Under the pieces are notes generated by a model, which was not told where the DNA came from, did no database searches, and saw only the letters and a program-made list of their open reading frames with translations. Positions 8,990 through 18,310 of a DNA stretch of 64,000 bases are shown piece by piece. Position numbers and translations under genes: made by a program. Origin of the DNA: Flavobacterium crocinum. GTDB lineage: Bacteria; Bacteroidota; Bacteroidia; Flavobacteriales; Flavobacteriaceae. Position 1 is the stretch's first letter, and every line of letters begins with the position of its first letter. The stretch is taken from assembly GCF_003122385.1 (NCBI RefSeq), contig NZ_CP029255.1, forward strand, positions 5,642,001 to 5,706,000, given 5' to 3'.

Positions 8990-10072
8990 TTACTCTGCTT
9001 TTAAGCGAAGGTTATTAATTACCTTTTTAGGAGATTCAAACTCGTATTTAATTTTGTCGTTTTCTTTTACTTTCTGAACGCCTTCAAGTAAGATTTTGTC
9101 ATTTTCATTAAGTCCGCTTTTAATCACGTATAAATCAGGAATCTCGCCTGTAATCGTGATTTCTCTAGAACTTACTTTGTCATCTTTCCCTACAATGAAA
9201 ACATATTTTTTATCCTGAATTTCATAAGTCGCTTTCTGTGGAATTACAATAGCGTTTTTCAACGGAACATTCATCTGAACTTGTCCTGTCTCCCCATTTC
9301 TAAGCAGTTTTCCTGAATTTGGGAATCGTGCTCTAAAAGCAATATTTCCGGTTTCATTGTTAAATTCACTTTCTATAACTTCAACATTTCCTTTGTCTTT
9401 AAAAATATCTCCGTTAGCTAAAACTAAATTCACTTTGTTATCTGCACGATCTTTAATATTCGTTTCATAGCTAATATATTCCGGCTCAGAAACATTGAAA
9501 TAGGCAAACATCTGACTGTTGTCTGAAAGGCTTGTCAATAACTCTCCTTCATCAATCAAACTTCCAAGCTTTAATGGAATTCTGTCGATTGTTCCGTCAA
9601 AAGGAGCTCTGATTTCTGTGAAAGATAAATGCAATTTTGCCAATGCCACTTCAGCTTTTGCAGACTGCAATTTTGCCTGAGCTACACTTAATTCGTTTTT
9701 AGAAACGATATTTTTATCAGCCAATAGTTTTGAATTTTGTAATTCAATTTCCACTGATTTTTGTTCTGCCTGTGCTTTAAGTAATTCAGACTGATACATG
9801 TTTGGCATAATTTTGAACAACAATTGTCCTTTTTTTACAAACTGCCCTTCATCTACATAGATGTTTTGTAAAAACCCTTTTTCCTGAGCACGGATCTCGA
9901 TGTTTCGGACAGATCTGATCTGCGAAACGTATTCCTTCGTAAACGAAGTATCAATTTTTACCGGATTAGTTACAGTGAACTTTTCTTCTTCTTCTTTTTC
10001 TTCTTTTTTTTGTGTACAACTGGTTAAGCACACCAAGGCCATAAAGCCTGTGATCAAGATGATTCTTTTCAT
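8990..10072 (-). CDS. RND efflux periplasmic adaptor (AcrA/MexA-like), lipoprotein
   Basis: 360-residue membrane fusion protein. Lipobox LTSC places the acylated Cys at residue 19, followed by a striking Lys/Glu-rich linker (about 21-32). A biotinyl-lipoyl-like domain (FLQNIYVDEGQFVKKGQLLF), an alpha-helical hairpin (about 90-145), a second lipoyl half (TEIRAPFDGTIDRIPLKLG) and beta-barrel domains follow. It couples the inner pump to the outer duct. A 105-nt gap separates it from the pump gene; both are in one operon with the outer-membrane factor. The 5' region up to 10252 holds no other gene on this strand, so the operon promoter is probably there. Confidence 0.93.
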   Translation of the reverse strand: MKRIILITGFMALVCLTSCTQKKEEKEEEEKFTVTNPVKIDTSFTKEYVSQIRSVRNIEIRAQEKGFLQNIYVDEGQFVKKGQLLFKIMPNMYQSELLKAQAEQKSVEIELQNSKLLADKNIVSKNELSVAQAKLQSAKAEVALAKLHLSFTEIRAPFDGTIDRIPLKLGSLIDEGELLTSLSDNSQMFAYFNVSEPEYISYETNIKDRADNKVNLVLANGDIFKDKGNVEVIESEFNNETGNIAFRARFPNSGKLLRNGETGQVQMNVPLKNAIVIPQKATYEIQDKKYVFIVGKDDKVSSREITITGEIPDLYVIKSGLNENDKILLEGVQKVKENDKIKYEFESPKKVINNLRLKAE

Positions 10073-10252
10073 GATTTTTAAATGGAAATTAAGCGATTGA
10101 ATGCCTGGAATACAAAGATTCCTTAAAGATGGAATGTAACATCAGTAAGCCCTGGTCTGACCTTAATTGTCATATAAGCGGAAGTAAGAAAAAAATATAC
10201 AGCAGCAAGATATGCAGGATCGCAACTTAGGCAACCAATGTATATTTTAAAA

Positions 10253-10636
10253 TCAAATTCTTAATACTCGTTGCGTAATGTATAAAGGATTTGAATGCCC
10301 AAAGAAAGGCGTAGAAATTTTAAAACGATTGGAATCATTTGCAACAGACTGATCTGAAAGAGCCAGATATAAATCGTCTATTAAACTGTAAGACGTCGCA
10401 AAGAATTTGTTCGTAAGTCCATCAACATCATCATTCCCTAGAAGATCTTCTTCAATATCAATATCAGTAGCATCTTCAATAGTTGAAGATCCACGATCCT
10501 GATTAGTAAATTTAACCCTATGTTTCTTTTCAAGATTATGGTGCTGAGGTAAGCCAAAAGTATTTGCATTAAGATATTGGCCTCCGCCGAACAGAAGCAT
10601 ATTCATGAATACTAAAAATACTATTAACTTTCTCAT
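10253..10636 (-). CDS. Small secreted protein of unknown function
   Basis: 127 residues from the ATG at 10636. A hydrophobic N-terminal segment (about 3-20) fits a signal peptide. The acidic middle (about 50-70) contains DIDIEEDLLGNDDVDG, and the C-terminus ends with ITQRVLRI. A longer reading from 10846 would overlap the GNAT gene and give an unnatural Cys/Phe-rich head, so the shorter start is preferred. It lies 180 nt upstream of the efflux operon on the same strand and could be transcribed with it, although the gap is long. I do not recognise a family. Confidence 0.6.
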   Translation of the reverse strand: MRKLIVFLVFMNMLLFGGGQYLNANTFGLPQHHNLEKKHRVKFTNQDRGSSTIEDATDIDIEEDLLGNDDVDGLTNKFFATSYSLIDDLYLALSDQSVANDSNRFKISTPFFGHSNPLYITQRVLRI

Positions 10637-10790
10637 TTGGGTGCGAAAGTAATAAAAGATTGGAATAAAAAAAATAAAATAAGAAATCCTTAACATGTAA
10701 TTGCAAGCGAAAACGTTTTCAATCCAAAATAAAATTATTCCTGTTTGCTGAAGGAGAAAAAAACAACCTAAAACACTTAAAAACAAACAC

Positions 10791-11195
10791 TTAAAACAAC
10801 ACTTCCAGAATAGCAAATTCCTGTCCGGCTTTATTAAAAACTTCACCTGTATCGGTCATACCAAATTTTTCGTAAAATTGTTTTTTTTCTATTCTGGCAT
10901 TACACCAGACTTTTTTCACTCCTTTTTCTTCTGCAACTTTAAAAATATGGCGTAATAATGCAGAAGCTATTCCTTTGCCCTGATAAGCGTTTAAGGTCGC
11001 TAATTTTCTAAACTGCATTACTTCACCATCAATAAAACAAGAAACTATTGAAACTAATTTATTGTCTTCATAAACACCATAATGCAATCCAAAATCATCC
11101 TCTTTTAACTGAACAAATTCAAAAGGCTGATCTGGCCACATTACTTCATGTCTTATTATCCAGGTATCAGCTGCTTCTATTTTTTTTATTTCCAT
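10791..11195 (-). CDS. GNAT family N-acetyltransferase
   Basis: 134-residue single GNAT domain. The acetyl-CoA-binding motif A is visible as LATLNAYQGKGIASALLRHI (Q/R-x-x-G-x-G/A form), and the C-terminal part contains the EKFGMTDTGEVF segment usual for the fold. It transfers an acetyl group from acetyl-CoA to an amine; the substrate cannot be predicted. It is followed by a small secreted-protein gene on the same strand, 154 nt away. Confidence 0.85.
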   Translation of the reverse strand: MEIKKIEAADTWIIRHEVMWPDQPFEFVQLKEDDFGLHYGVYEDNKLVSIVSCFIDGEVMQFRKLATLNAYQGKGIASALLRHIFKVAEEKGVKKVWCNARIEKKQFYEKFGMTDTGEVFNKAGQEFAILEVLF

Positions 11196-11369
11196 ATTAC
11201 GCTATTTTTCAAGTTAGCCAAAAATAATTATTTACGGTAAAACCTAAAAATCCGAAAAGACTTTACGTTGTTGTATTCTAAAAAATTACAAAAAAATAAA
11301 TCAGACAAATCATTCAATTTAAATCAATTATGATTATTTTTATGAAACCAAAATCAAATCCAGTCTGTT

Positions 11370-11933
11370 ATGAAAAAATTATTTTTAGCAGTATTTTTAT
11401 GTATTTACGCAAATGGATTCGCGCAGTTAATACAAGTCGGACCTCAGATTTCTACTAATATCACTTCTGTAAATACCAACAACTTTAGTTCAGACCATAC
11501 CAACACCGGAATTGGTTTTGCAGCATTTGCACGAGTAAATCTTTTACTTTTTTATGGACAGGCCGAATTTGGTTATGCCAAATCTAATTTCAGCGTGTAT
11601 CAAAATAGTGTTGGCGAAACCGAATTTAAATTGGGAGGAACAGACGCTTCCTTAATTGCCGGATACAAATTATTACCACTTGGAAAATTAGGAAACGTAA
11701 GGCTTTTTGTTGGCTACAACTGGAAAAACTACTCAGACATTAGTAAAAATAATGGTTTAAATTCTATTGCAATAGAAAAAAATAACCATAGTATAATTGG
11801 CGGAGCTGGCGTAGATATCTGGAAATTGACTTTTGACGTAAGATATCTTGCAGGTCTAAGTGATATTGATTCTTCTAACGGCGAAATCAAAACTGGTGTT
11901 ACCAATTTTTCGCTCGGATTTAAATTCTTGTAA
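11370..11933 (+). CDS. Outer-membrane beta-barrel-like protein
   Basis: 187 residues with a cleavable signal peptide (MKKLFLAVFLCIYANGFAQ). The mature part alternates polar and hydrophobic residues in Gly- and aromatic-rich strands and ends with the C-terminal pattern SLGFKFL, terminal aromatic/aliphatic as in barrels of the OmpA-like/outer-membrane beta-barrel families. It is a stand-alone gene that converges with the next minus-strand gene and shares a terminator with it. Function beyond an outer-membrane location is unknown. Confidence 0.7.
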   Translation: MKKLFLAVFLCIYANGFAQLIQVGPQISTNITSVNTNNFSSDHTNTGIGFAAFARVNLLLFYGQAEFGYAKSNFSVYQNSVGETEFKLGGTDASLIAGYKLLPLGKLGNVRLFVGYNWKNYSDISKNNGLNSIAIEKNNHSIIGGAGVDIWKLTFDVRYLAGLSDIDSSNGEIKTGVTNFSLGFKFL

Positions 11934-11947
11934 AATATAGTTTTATA

Positions 11948-11977
11948 AAAAAAGGGAATCGATTGATTCCCTTTTTT
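11948..11977. terminator. Bidirectional terminator between convergent genes
   Basis: 13-bp stem (AAAAAAGGGAATC / GATTCCCTTTTTT) with a GATT loop, with A-run on one side and T-run on the other, between the stop codons at 11933 and 11979. It can act for both flanking genes. Confidence 0.88.
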
Positions 11978-11978
11978 A

Positions 11979-12593
11979 TTAGTTTTTAATATAATAACTT
12001 TCTTCGTTATCACTTTTTATTTTTTCTATTCCATCTTCGGTTTTAACCGCTACGTTAACAACATGAAGAACATCTGCTTTTTCACTAATACTGCAGTTCC
12101 AAATAGTACCATCAGAAAGGATAATCTCTGAAAATGGTGATACTGTATTGTTTGCATCATTGTAAATTAAGTTTTCTGTTTTTAAAAGTTTTTTTGTTTT
12201 CGTTTTTTTATCTACTTCATAAAACAAAATCTGATCTTCTTTAATTTCAATCAGTTCTTCAACCGTAGACTGATTTTCATTATTTACAGCGGTACTTGAC
12301 CAAACCGGCTGATTTCCTGATTTTTTCCAGGTACCAACTGCCTGATCCAGGATTTCTTTTCGTAAAACTTCACGTAAAGTATCTACTTTTTTAATTGCTT
12401 CCTGACCTATTTCGCTTTCAGGTTTAATATTGGCAGCCAAAGAAAATAAATCAATAGCTTTAGTAAAATCAGCTTTTTTGTAGTAGGAAACAGCTAATTC
12501 ATACTTGCTTTTTTGAAATGCAGTTTTTGGATCATTTTGTCCAAAAAATTGAAGGCTAATCAAAAAAACAATTAGGGGGAATGTTTTTTTCAT
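11979..12593 (-). CDS. Secreted protein with TPR-like repeat, unknown function
   Basis: 204 residues with a signal peptide ending near residue 18 (FFGQ). Residues about 22-75 carry a helical pair of TPR type (YELAVSYYKKADFTKAIDLFSLAANIKPE). The rest (about 85-204) is a beta-rich domain starting VGTWKKSG, which resembles lipocalin-like or stress-read-out domains that begin with a GTW motif. The protein is probably periplasmic. It is transcribed alone, ending in the shared terminator. Confidence 0.7.
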   Translation of the reverse strand: MKKTFPLIVFLISLQFFGQNDPKTAFQKSKYELAVSYYKKADFTKAIDLFSLAANIKPESEIGQEAIKKVDTLREVLRKEILDQAVGTWKKSGNQPVWSSTAVNNENQSTVEELIEIKEDQILFYEVDKKTKTKKLLKTENLIYNDANNTVSPFSEIILSDGTIWNCSISEKADVLHVVNVAVKTEDGIEKIKSDNEESYYIKN

Positions 12594-12694
12594 TATAAAT
12601 GGGGATTGATTTGTTGCTTTGCAAACCTAATTTTTTTGAATAATGTTTCCTACTTTTTTGATGCATTTTTAAACTATTTAAAATGAATCAAAAT

Positions 12695-12729
12695 AAAAAG
12701 AGAACCTAAAAACATTAGATTCTCTTTTT
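12695..12729 (-). terminator. Terminator after the ACT-domain gene
   Basis: Stem AAAAAGAGAA / TTCTCTTTTT (10 bp) extended by CCTAA/TTAGA-type pairing and a short A-rich loop, 20 nt past the stop of the ACT-domain gene on the minus strand, with T-run downstream. Confidence 0.82.
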
Positions 12730-12748
12730 ATTTTGTTAAATTCTATTG

Positions 12749-13141
12749 TCAATTCGAAAATGAATTCAGGATTTCAATCGCTTTTTTTGCATCTTTTTTA
12801 TTTACAAAAATATGATCGTGATAATAAGCTGCTACTACATTACAACTGATATTATTTTCTGAAAGAGCTTTAGAAAATGCCGCTGTTAATCCGACTGCTT
12901 CTAATGACGAATGTACGGTAAGTGTTATCCATGACATTGCAGGAGAATATTCCAACTTTAAAACGTCAGCTATTTCTTTTTTAAGGATTAAAGTAATGGC
13001 TTCTTTTTCCCTAAAAAACATCTCTACAACATTCAAATCAATGTTTTCTAATTTGTCTACTTTACAAAAAACATAATCTCCTGTATTCAATTCAGGTTTC
13101 ATACTTTTTAATAATTGCTGTAAATCTTTCTCTCCGGACAT
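12749..13141 (-). CDS. ACT domain-containing protein (CASTOR-like ACT_7 type)
   Basis: 130 residues made of two ACT-like halves: the first about 10-65 with GDYVFCKVDKLE, the second with LTVHSSLEAVGLTAAFSKAL and NVVAAYYHDHIFV. That second motif is the hallmark of the short bacterial family once named DUF2241, related to amino-acid-sensing ACT proteins. It is probably a small-molecule (amino acid) binding protein in the cytoplasm. It lies 5 nt after the stop codon of the M1 peptidase and is surely in its operon, although the two proteins act in different compartments. Confidence 0.82.
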   Translation of the reverse strand: MSGEKDLQQLLKSMKPELNTGDYVFCKVDKLENIDLNVVEMFFREKEAITLILKKEIADVLKLEYSPAMSWITLTVHSSLEAVGLTAAFSKALSENNISCNVVAAYYHDHIFVNKKDAKKAIEILNSFSN

Positions 13142-13146
13142 TTTAA

Positions 13147-15024
13147 TTACTTAACTATTAAGCTGTTATTTTTAGGAGTTGCATCCATAAAAATACCACC
13201 GTCAAGTTCTACTTGTTTAATTTTCTTTGTGCTTTTCAAAACAATTTTAGCTGTTTTTAGATTCTTTTCCCAAATTGCAGGTGTTTGATGTAAAGTTACT
13301 TTTGAATTATCTGCATAAGTAATTAGAACATCAAAAGGAATCGCAAAACCACCAATATTCTCTACTGTAATAACTTTATTATCAGCAGAAACACTTTTAA
13401 CAGCAATATCTAAATAATGGTTTGTAAAGAACCAATTATTGAAAAACCAATTTAGGTTCTTTCCTGTTGCCGTATTGAAAGAATTAAAATAATCCCATGG
13501 AATTGGATGTTTTCCATTCCAGGTATCCATGTAATCATGTAATGCTTTTTTGAACAAATCATCACCTAACATATCTTTTAAAGCTAAATAAGACAAAGAA
13601 GCTTTTCCGTATGAATTATTTCCATAACCGGCTCCCGAAACTTGTGTAGACATTGAGATAATTGGCTGATCTTCTTCGGTAGAACGATCATTAATATACC
13701 CTTTTACTCTAAAATTTTTATAGAATTGATCTGCTGCTTCCTGACCATGTTCTGCAATTCCAATTAAATATTCAAAAGTAGTTGCCCAGCCTTCATCCAT
13801 AAAAGCATAACGTGTTTCATTAATTCCCATATAAAAAGGAAAATAGGTATGTGCCACTTCGTGATCTTGTACCAATTGAGCAAATTTTGCATCTCCCATT
13901 TGTGAATCATTACACATCATAGGATATTCCATGTCTGCAAAACCCTGAAACGCTGTCATTTTCGAAAATGGATATGGAACTCCAGGCCAATTATTAGAAA
14001 ACCAGTCTAAAGCATATTGATTGTTTTTAACGGAATTTACGAAATCTGTTCCCTTAATATCATAAGCTGCCTGAACACTAGCGCGACGATTTGTTTTTTT
14101 ATCAACTATTACGCTGCTTGCATCCCATAAGTAATGATCGCTTAAACCAAAGGTAACATCGGTAATATTTTTAGCCTCGAATTTCCAAACGTTCCAATCG
14201 TATTGTTTCGTTACGATTCCGCTTTGCATTTCCTGTTCGTTTGCAATATGAAGAATCTCATCTGTTGTATAAGATTTTTTCAAACGAGTAGCAAACTCAG
14301 GCTGTAAAACCTCATCCGGATTTAATAAATCTCCTGTCGCGTAAACTACATAATTTTTGGGTGCTTTTACAGAGAAAACATAATCATTAAAATCATTATA
14401 AAACTCCTGACGATCGGTATGCGGCAACATATCCCAGCCATTATAATCATCATAAACCGAAACACGCGGATAACTGTAAGCTACAAAAAAAGTAGTTTCG
14501 TCTATTTGTCCTTCCCTGCCGCTTTCTTTAGACAAAGGATAATTCCATTGAATATTTATAATAGTTTTAGAATGCGGTAAAATCGCTTTTTTCAATTTTA
14601 CAGCTCCAACAGTCCCCCATTTTCTGGCATTCTCGTTATAAACTTCATTTTCTATTTTTAATGAAGTAATGGTTAGTCCGTCACTTAAAAAATCGTCGCT
14701 TACAATGCTGCCACGCGGAGATGAAGGTTTATGAAGATTGTTTACAAAACGAATAGCCAGACTTCTTAAAGTATCTTTGCTGTTATTTTCATAAATAATA
14801 GTTTCAGTTCCGCTTACCACTTTTAGCCTGGGATCAACTGCAATTTCCATATTGTACTTTCCGTGATTCTGCCAGTAGTTTTTTCCTGGTTTCCCATCTT
14901 TAGAACGTGTTCCGTCTGCGTAAGCTTGTTTTATATTTCTTGGCATATAAAGCTCCTGAGCAAAGTTATTCTGAGCAAAAAAAACAAATGCTATTACTGC
15001 AAAATGCAATATTTTCTTTTCCAT
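13147..15024 (-). CDS. M1 family zinc metallopeptidase (aminopeptidase-like), secreted
   Basis: 625 residues with a signal peptide (cut near AQNNFAQ). The zinc motif HEVAH is at residues 388-392, with the second Glu ligand in NETRYAFMDEGWATTFEYL 18 residues further on. The substrate-side GxMEN-type motif is represented by FADMEYPMM. The N-terminal half is the beta-saddle of M1 enzymes (EIAVDPRLKVVSGTETIIYEN). Secreted M1 peptidases remove N-terminal residues from peptides in the periplasm or outside the cell. The lack of a C-terminal T9SS sorting domain argues for a periplasmic place. It is followed by the ACT gene with only 5 nt between. Confidence 0.9.
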   Translation of the reverse strand: MEKKILHFAVIAFVFFAQNNFAQELYMPRNIKQAYADGTRSKDGKPGKNYWQNHGKYNMEIAVDPRLKVVSGTETIIYENNSKDTLRSLAIRFVNNLHKPSSPRGSIVSDDFLSDGLTITSLKIENEVYNENARKWGTVGAVKLKKAILPHSKTIINIQWNYPLSKESGREGQIDETTFFVAYSYPRVSVYDDYNGWDMLPHTDRQEFYNDFNDYVFSVKAPKNYVVYATGDLLNPDEVLQPEFATRLKKSYTTDEILHIANEQEMQSGIVTKQYDWNVWKFEAKNITDVTFGLSDHYLWDASSVIVDKKTNRRASVQAAYDIKGTDFVNSVKNNQYALDWFSNNWPGVPYPFSKMTAFQGFADMEYPMMCNDSQMGDAKFAQLVQDHEVAHTYFPFYMGINETRYAFMDEGWATTFEYLIGIAEHGQEAADQFYKNFRVKGYINDRSTEEDQPIISMSTQVSGAGYGNNSYGKASLSYLALKDMLGDDLFKKALHDYMDTWNGKHPIPWDYFNSFNTATGKNLNWFFNNWFFTNHYLDIAVKSVSADNKVITVENIGGFAIPFDVLITYADNSKVTLHQTPAIWEKNLKTAKIVLKSTKKIKQVELDGGIFMDATPKNNSLIVK

Positions 15025-15186
15025 AAGTAATTCTTAGGTCTTATAATTAATTATTGATAACAAATTAGTGAACATCTTTCGACTAATGTTACAAAGCGAT
15101 GCAAATTTAATTATTAATTGTGAATTGTTAATGGTGATGATTTATAGTTTATTGTTTGTAGTTGGACTTTGAACCTAAAATAAAAA

Positions 15187-15224
15187 ACTTAGAATCTTAG
15201 CAGCTCAGAACCTTAGCATCTTTA
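15187..15224. repeat. Dispersed TTAG-type short repeat (copy 1)
   Basis: A degenerate row of CTTAGnAyC units about 11 nt apart (for example CTTAGAATCTTAGCAG). Similar rows occur at 35611, 36276, 38272 and 46474 in this window. The 15025-15302 space otherwise contains only AT-rich sequence and a terminator. Confidence 0.6.
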
Positions 15225-15232
15225 AAAAGCAT

Positions 15233-15271
15233 CTCAAAAAAAAACCGTCTGCCACCAAAAGGCAACAGACG
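15233..15271 (-). terminator. Terminator of the GapN-like dehydrogenase gene
   Basis: On the minus strand a GC-rich hairpin with CCGTCTG / CAGACGG outer stem extended by GCC/GGT pairing and a TTTT loop is followed by eight or more T residues. It is 32 nt past the stop codon. Confidence 0.9.
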
Positions 15272-15302
15272 GGTATCTACAATTAATATATAACCTTGAT
15301 GA

Positions 15303-16883
15303 CTACAAAATATAATCGGTATTAATAAAATTCGATTCTTTGCTGTTAAGCAATTCCTGCAGAATTTCATTATTATAACCGATATCTTTTGAAGCGACAA
15401 ATGTACGAATGGAGAAAGAACGCAAAGCATCCGGAATACTCAAAGTTCCTACAGCAGAATCTTTACGACCTGTAAAAGGGAATGCATCCGGTCCTCTTTG
15501 GCAAGAACTATTTAAGTTCACTCTGCAAACTAAGTTTACCAATGCGTCAATAAGTGGTGCAAGTGTTTTAATGTCTTTACCAAACAAACTTACCTGTTGT
15601 CCGTAGTTTGATTCAGCCATATCTTTCAATGGTTCTTTAATATCTTTGAACGAAAGAACAGGAACAACAGGTCCAAATTGCTCTTCGTGATACACTCTCA
15701 TTTCTTTATTTACTGGAAACAAAACCGCTGGGAAAATATAATTATCCGTATGTTTTCCTCCTTTTTCATTGATGATTTTTGCTCCTTTTCCAGTTGCATC
15801 ATCAATTAATCCCTGAATATAACCAGGTTTTTCAGATTCCGGAAGTGGTGTCAACGAAACTCCATTATCCCACGGATTTCCAAAAACTAAACTATCTACT
15901 TTTTCAGCAAAACGTTTGTTGAATTCTTCTCTGATAGATTCGTGAACATATAATACTTTTAAAGCTGTACAACGCTGTCCGTTAAAAGACAAACTTCCTG
16001 TAATACATTCCTGAATAGCCAAATCCAAATCGGCATCCGGTAGAATGATCGCTGGATTTTTAGCTTCTAAACCTAAAATCAAACGCAATCTGTTTTTGTT
16101 TGGATGCTGATCCTGCAAAGCAATAGCTGATTTACTGTTTCCAATTAATGCCAAAACATCAATTTTCCCTGATTTCATAATCGGAGAAGCAACTTCACGT
16201 CCTCTGCCATAAACAATATTAATAACCCCTTTTGGAAAACTGCTTCTAAAAGCTTCTAATAATGGCGAAATACATAAAACACCATGCTTAGCAGGTTTGA
16301 AGATTACAGTATTACCCATAATCAAAGCCGGGATCAATAATGAAAAAGTCTCATTTAAAGGATAATTGTAAGGTCCAAGACATAAAACCACTCCAAGAGG
16401 TCCACGACGAATCATCGCGTTTACTCCTTGTACTTTTTCGAAATGCGAACTTCTACCGTTTAATTCTTTATAACTTGCAATAGTATCGTAAATATACTCA
16501 ACTGTTCTGTCGAATTCTTTCTGTGAATCTCCCAATGATTTTCCAATTTCCCACATTAAGTATTTCACTACCTCTTCGCGGGTTTCTTTCATTTGTTTCA
16601 CAAAATTCTCCATGCTTTTAATACGATCGGCGACTTTCATGGTTGGCCATAAGCCCTGCCCCATATCGTATGCATTGGTCGCAGCTTCAACAACTTCTGC
16701 TGCTTCTTTTTCTCCCATAAAAGGAATCGATCCTAATAAAGTCGGCGAATATTTTTCTGTTGAAGAAATAGTTGAAAACACAGGTGTGGTTTGCCCTGTC
16801 CATTGTTTCAATTCTCCGTTTACAAGATAAGTATCTTGGTTTATCAGCGTATTAATCTGATATTCTTCTGGTATAAAACTCAT
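15303..16883 (-). CDS. gapN: NADP-dependent glyceraldehyde-3-phosphate dehydrogenase-like aldehyde dehydrogenase
   Basis: 526-residue aldehyde dehydrogenase. The catalytic Cys is Cys305 in [11 protein letters not shown]; the substrate-pocket end has [13 protein letters not shown] and [21 protein letters not shown], as in non-phosphorylating GAPDH (GapN) relatives. Such enzymes oxidise glyceraldehyde-3-phosphate to 3-phosphoglycerate and yield NADPH. Odd point: the usual LELGGK motif holding the catalytic Glu reads LGLEAKNP, so the position 34 residues before the Cys is Gly271 and the Glu is two residues later (273). The ATG at 16883 is chosen because upstream codons fall in the rhodanese gene and its terminator. 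Confidence 0.82.
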   Translation of the reverse strand: MSFIPEEYQINTLINQDTYLVNGELKQWTGQTTPVFSTISSTEKYSPTLLGSIPFMGEKEAAEVVEAATNAYDMGQGLWPTMKVADRIKSMENFVKQMKETREEVVKYLMWEIGKSLGDSQKEFDRTVEYIYDTIASYKELNGRSSHFEKVQGVNAMIRRGPLGVVLCLGPYNYPLNETFSLLIPALIMGNTVIFKPAKHGVLCISPLLEAFRSSFPKGVINIVYGRGREVASPIMKSGKIDVLALIGNSKSAIALQDQHPNKNRLRLILGLEAKNPAIILPDADLDLAIQECITGSLSFNGQRCTALKVLYVHESIREEFNKRFAEKVDSLVFGNPWDNGVSLTPLPESEKPGYIQGLIDDATGKGAKIINEKGGKHTDNYIFPAVLFPVNKEMRVYHEEQFGPVVPVLSFKDIKEPLKDMAESNYGQQVSLFGKDIKTLAPLIDALVNLVCRVNLNSSCQRGPDAFPFTGRKDSAVGTLSIPDALRSFSIRTFVASKDIGYNNEILQELLNSKESNFINTDYIL

Positions 16884-16928
16884 AGTTTGGTTATTTAATG
16901 GTCTGGTAATTCTATTTTCAAAAGAAAA

Positions 16929-16950
16929 AAGAGGCTTTTGTATGCCTCTT
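16929..16950 (-). terminator. Terminator of the rhodanese gene
   Basis: Stem AAGAGGC / GCCTCTT with an 8-nt loop, followed on the minus strand by a T-rich run. It sits between the rhodanese stop codon and the dehydrogenase start. Confidence 0.75.
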
Positions 16951-16956
16951 CTTCTT

Positions 16957-17268
16957 TTATGGTTGTACTGTTTCGCCTTCCCAATCCAGGATTCCGCCAA
17001 GCAGATTATAGGCATTTTGTATACCCAGTTCGTTCATGATCTGACAAGCTTTTGCGCTTCTAGCACCTGAACGGCAGTATACATAATAATTTTTATTTTT
17101 GTCTAATTCTTCGATTTCATAGATGAACCCCTGCCCTTTATTGATATCAATGTTTAAAGCATTCTCAATGTAGCCGTCATTAAATTCGTCTTCAGTTCTT
17201 ACGTCAAGTATAACTGCATTTTCGTCAGCCTCTAACTGAGCAACCCAATCTTCTTGTGATAAATTCAT
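16957..17268 (-). CDS. Single-domain rhodanese (sulfurtransferase)
   Basis: 103 residues, one complete rhodanese domain. The CH2A motif ([23 protein letters not shown]) and the active-site loop CRSGARS with Cys65 are intact, so persulfide transfer is expected. It is cytoplasmic. It is divergently oriented from the Crp/Fnr regulator, about 400 bp away, and near genes for sulfite export and persulfide oxidation. This suggests a role in sulfane-sulfur handling, though the gene also often sits alone in flavobacteria. Confidence 0.88.
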   Translation of the reverse strand: MNLSQEDWVAQLEADENAVILDVRTEDEFNDGYIENALNIDINKGQGFIYEIEELDKNKNYYVYCRSGARSAKACQIMNELGIQNAYNLLGGILDWEGETVQP

Positions 17269-17506
17269 AATAAAATGTGTTTTTGTAAAATTACGACGTT
17301 TCTATTTATAAAAAACGTACCAAATGCGATTTCGATTATTATTCTCAGAAAACGTTTTAGAGAAAGTATTATAATCAGTGATTTACAAATTTACTTACTA
17401 TTTTTAAAAATTCACTCTACAAAATCGGTAGAAAATAGGATTTTTTCATTTACATAAAATTGATCTTAAATCTAGGATTCTGACAATTAATCCCAAATCA
17501 ATCTAT

Positions 17507-17514
17507 TATCTTTG
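17507..17514 (+). promoter_or_regulatory. -7 promoter element before the Crp/Fnr gene
   Basis: TATCTTTG matches the Bacteroidota consensus TAnnTTTG. It implies a 5' leader of about 150 nt. The leader holds a perfect 9-bp inverted repeat ATTAAGTTT-CATT-AAACTTAAT at 17607-17628 that could be an operator or an mRNA hairpin. The remaining space 17269-17674 shows no credible gene. Confidence 0.6.
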
Positions 17515-17674
17515 TAAACAATTATAATTTTCAGTCTCTTTTTGATAAAATAAAAAAGAGAAGAACATTAAAGTTTTTTAATTCCAACCATTAAATAATG
17601 AAGAAAATTAAGTTTCATTAAACTTAATCTCTGACTGGTAAAATATTGTTTTCTATTTTTTATAAACATCTCTA

Positions 17675-18301
17675 ATGCAAAATTCATTAAAAACTATCTT
17701 TCCTAATTTCTCTAACGAACTTATTGCTACTATCGAAGAAAATGGAAGTCTTCAGGATTTTGAGGCCGGAACTATTTTAATGCGTACTGGACAATATATT
17801 AAGAACACCGCTTTAATTACCAAAGGCAAAATCAAGATTTATCGTCAGGGCGAAGATGGAGGCGAATTTTTATTGTATTATTTACAACCGGGTCAGGCTT
17901 GTGCAATTTCAATGATTTGTACAGCGAAAAGTGAGAAAAGCCAAATTATGGCCAAAGTAGTTGAAGATGTTTCGGTAATGATGATTCCGTTACAATCTAT
18001 GGACAAATGGATGATGGAACACAGAAGCTGGTACGAATTTGTCATTGAAACTTACAGAAGCCGTTTCGAAGAAGTTCTGGAAGTAGTAGATAATATTGCT
18101 TTCCGTTCAATGGACGAACGATTAGAATTTTATTTGAAAAGACATTCTGATGCCTGCGGTTGTTCTGAAGTTAATCTTTCACATCAGGAAATCGCAACCG
18201 AATTGAATACTTCGCGTGAAGTGGTTTCCAGATTATTAAAAAAAATGGAACAGCGTGGTTTGGTTAAACTCAACCGAAACCAAATTGAGTTACTAAAGTA
18301 A
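17675..18301 (+). CDS. Crp/Fnr family transcriptional regulator
   Basis: 208 residues: an N-terminal cyclic-nucleotide-binding-like sensor barrel (about 15-120) and a C-terminal winged helix-turn-helix (about 150-205) with LSHQEIATELNTSREVVSRLLKKME as recognition region. There is no N-terminal Cys cluster of Fnr type, but Cys residues occur in QACAISMICTAKSEK and DACGCSE, which could be redox- or sulfide-sensitive. The neighbours are rhodanese upstream (divergent), TauE/SafE downstream, and further on cytochrome bd and a persulfide dioxygenase. It is a reasonable candidate regulator of these genes; this is inference from context. Confidence 0.88.
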   Translation: MQNSLKTIFPNFSNELIATIEENGSLQDFEAGTILMRTGQYIKNTALITKGKIKIYRQGEDGGEFLLYYLQPGQACAISMICTAKSEKSQIMAKVVEDVSVMMIPLQSMDKWMMEHRSWYEFVIETYRSRFEEVLEVVDNIAFRSMDERLEFYLKRHSDACGCSEVNLSHQEIATELNTSREVVSRLLKKMEQRGLVKLNRNQIELLK

Positions 18302-18310
18302 AAGTTTTTG

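Noticed and set aside
10637..10846. Longer N-terminus for the small secreted protein
   Set aside because: It overlaps the GNAT coding end and adds a Cys/Phe-rich head; the ATG at 10636 gives a normal signal peptide.
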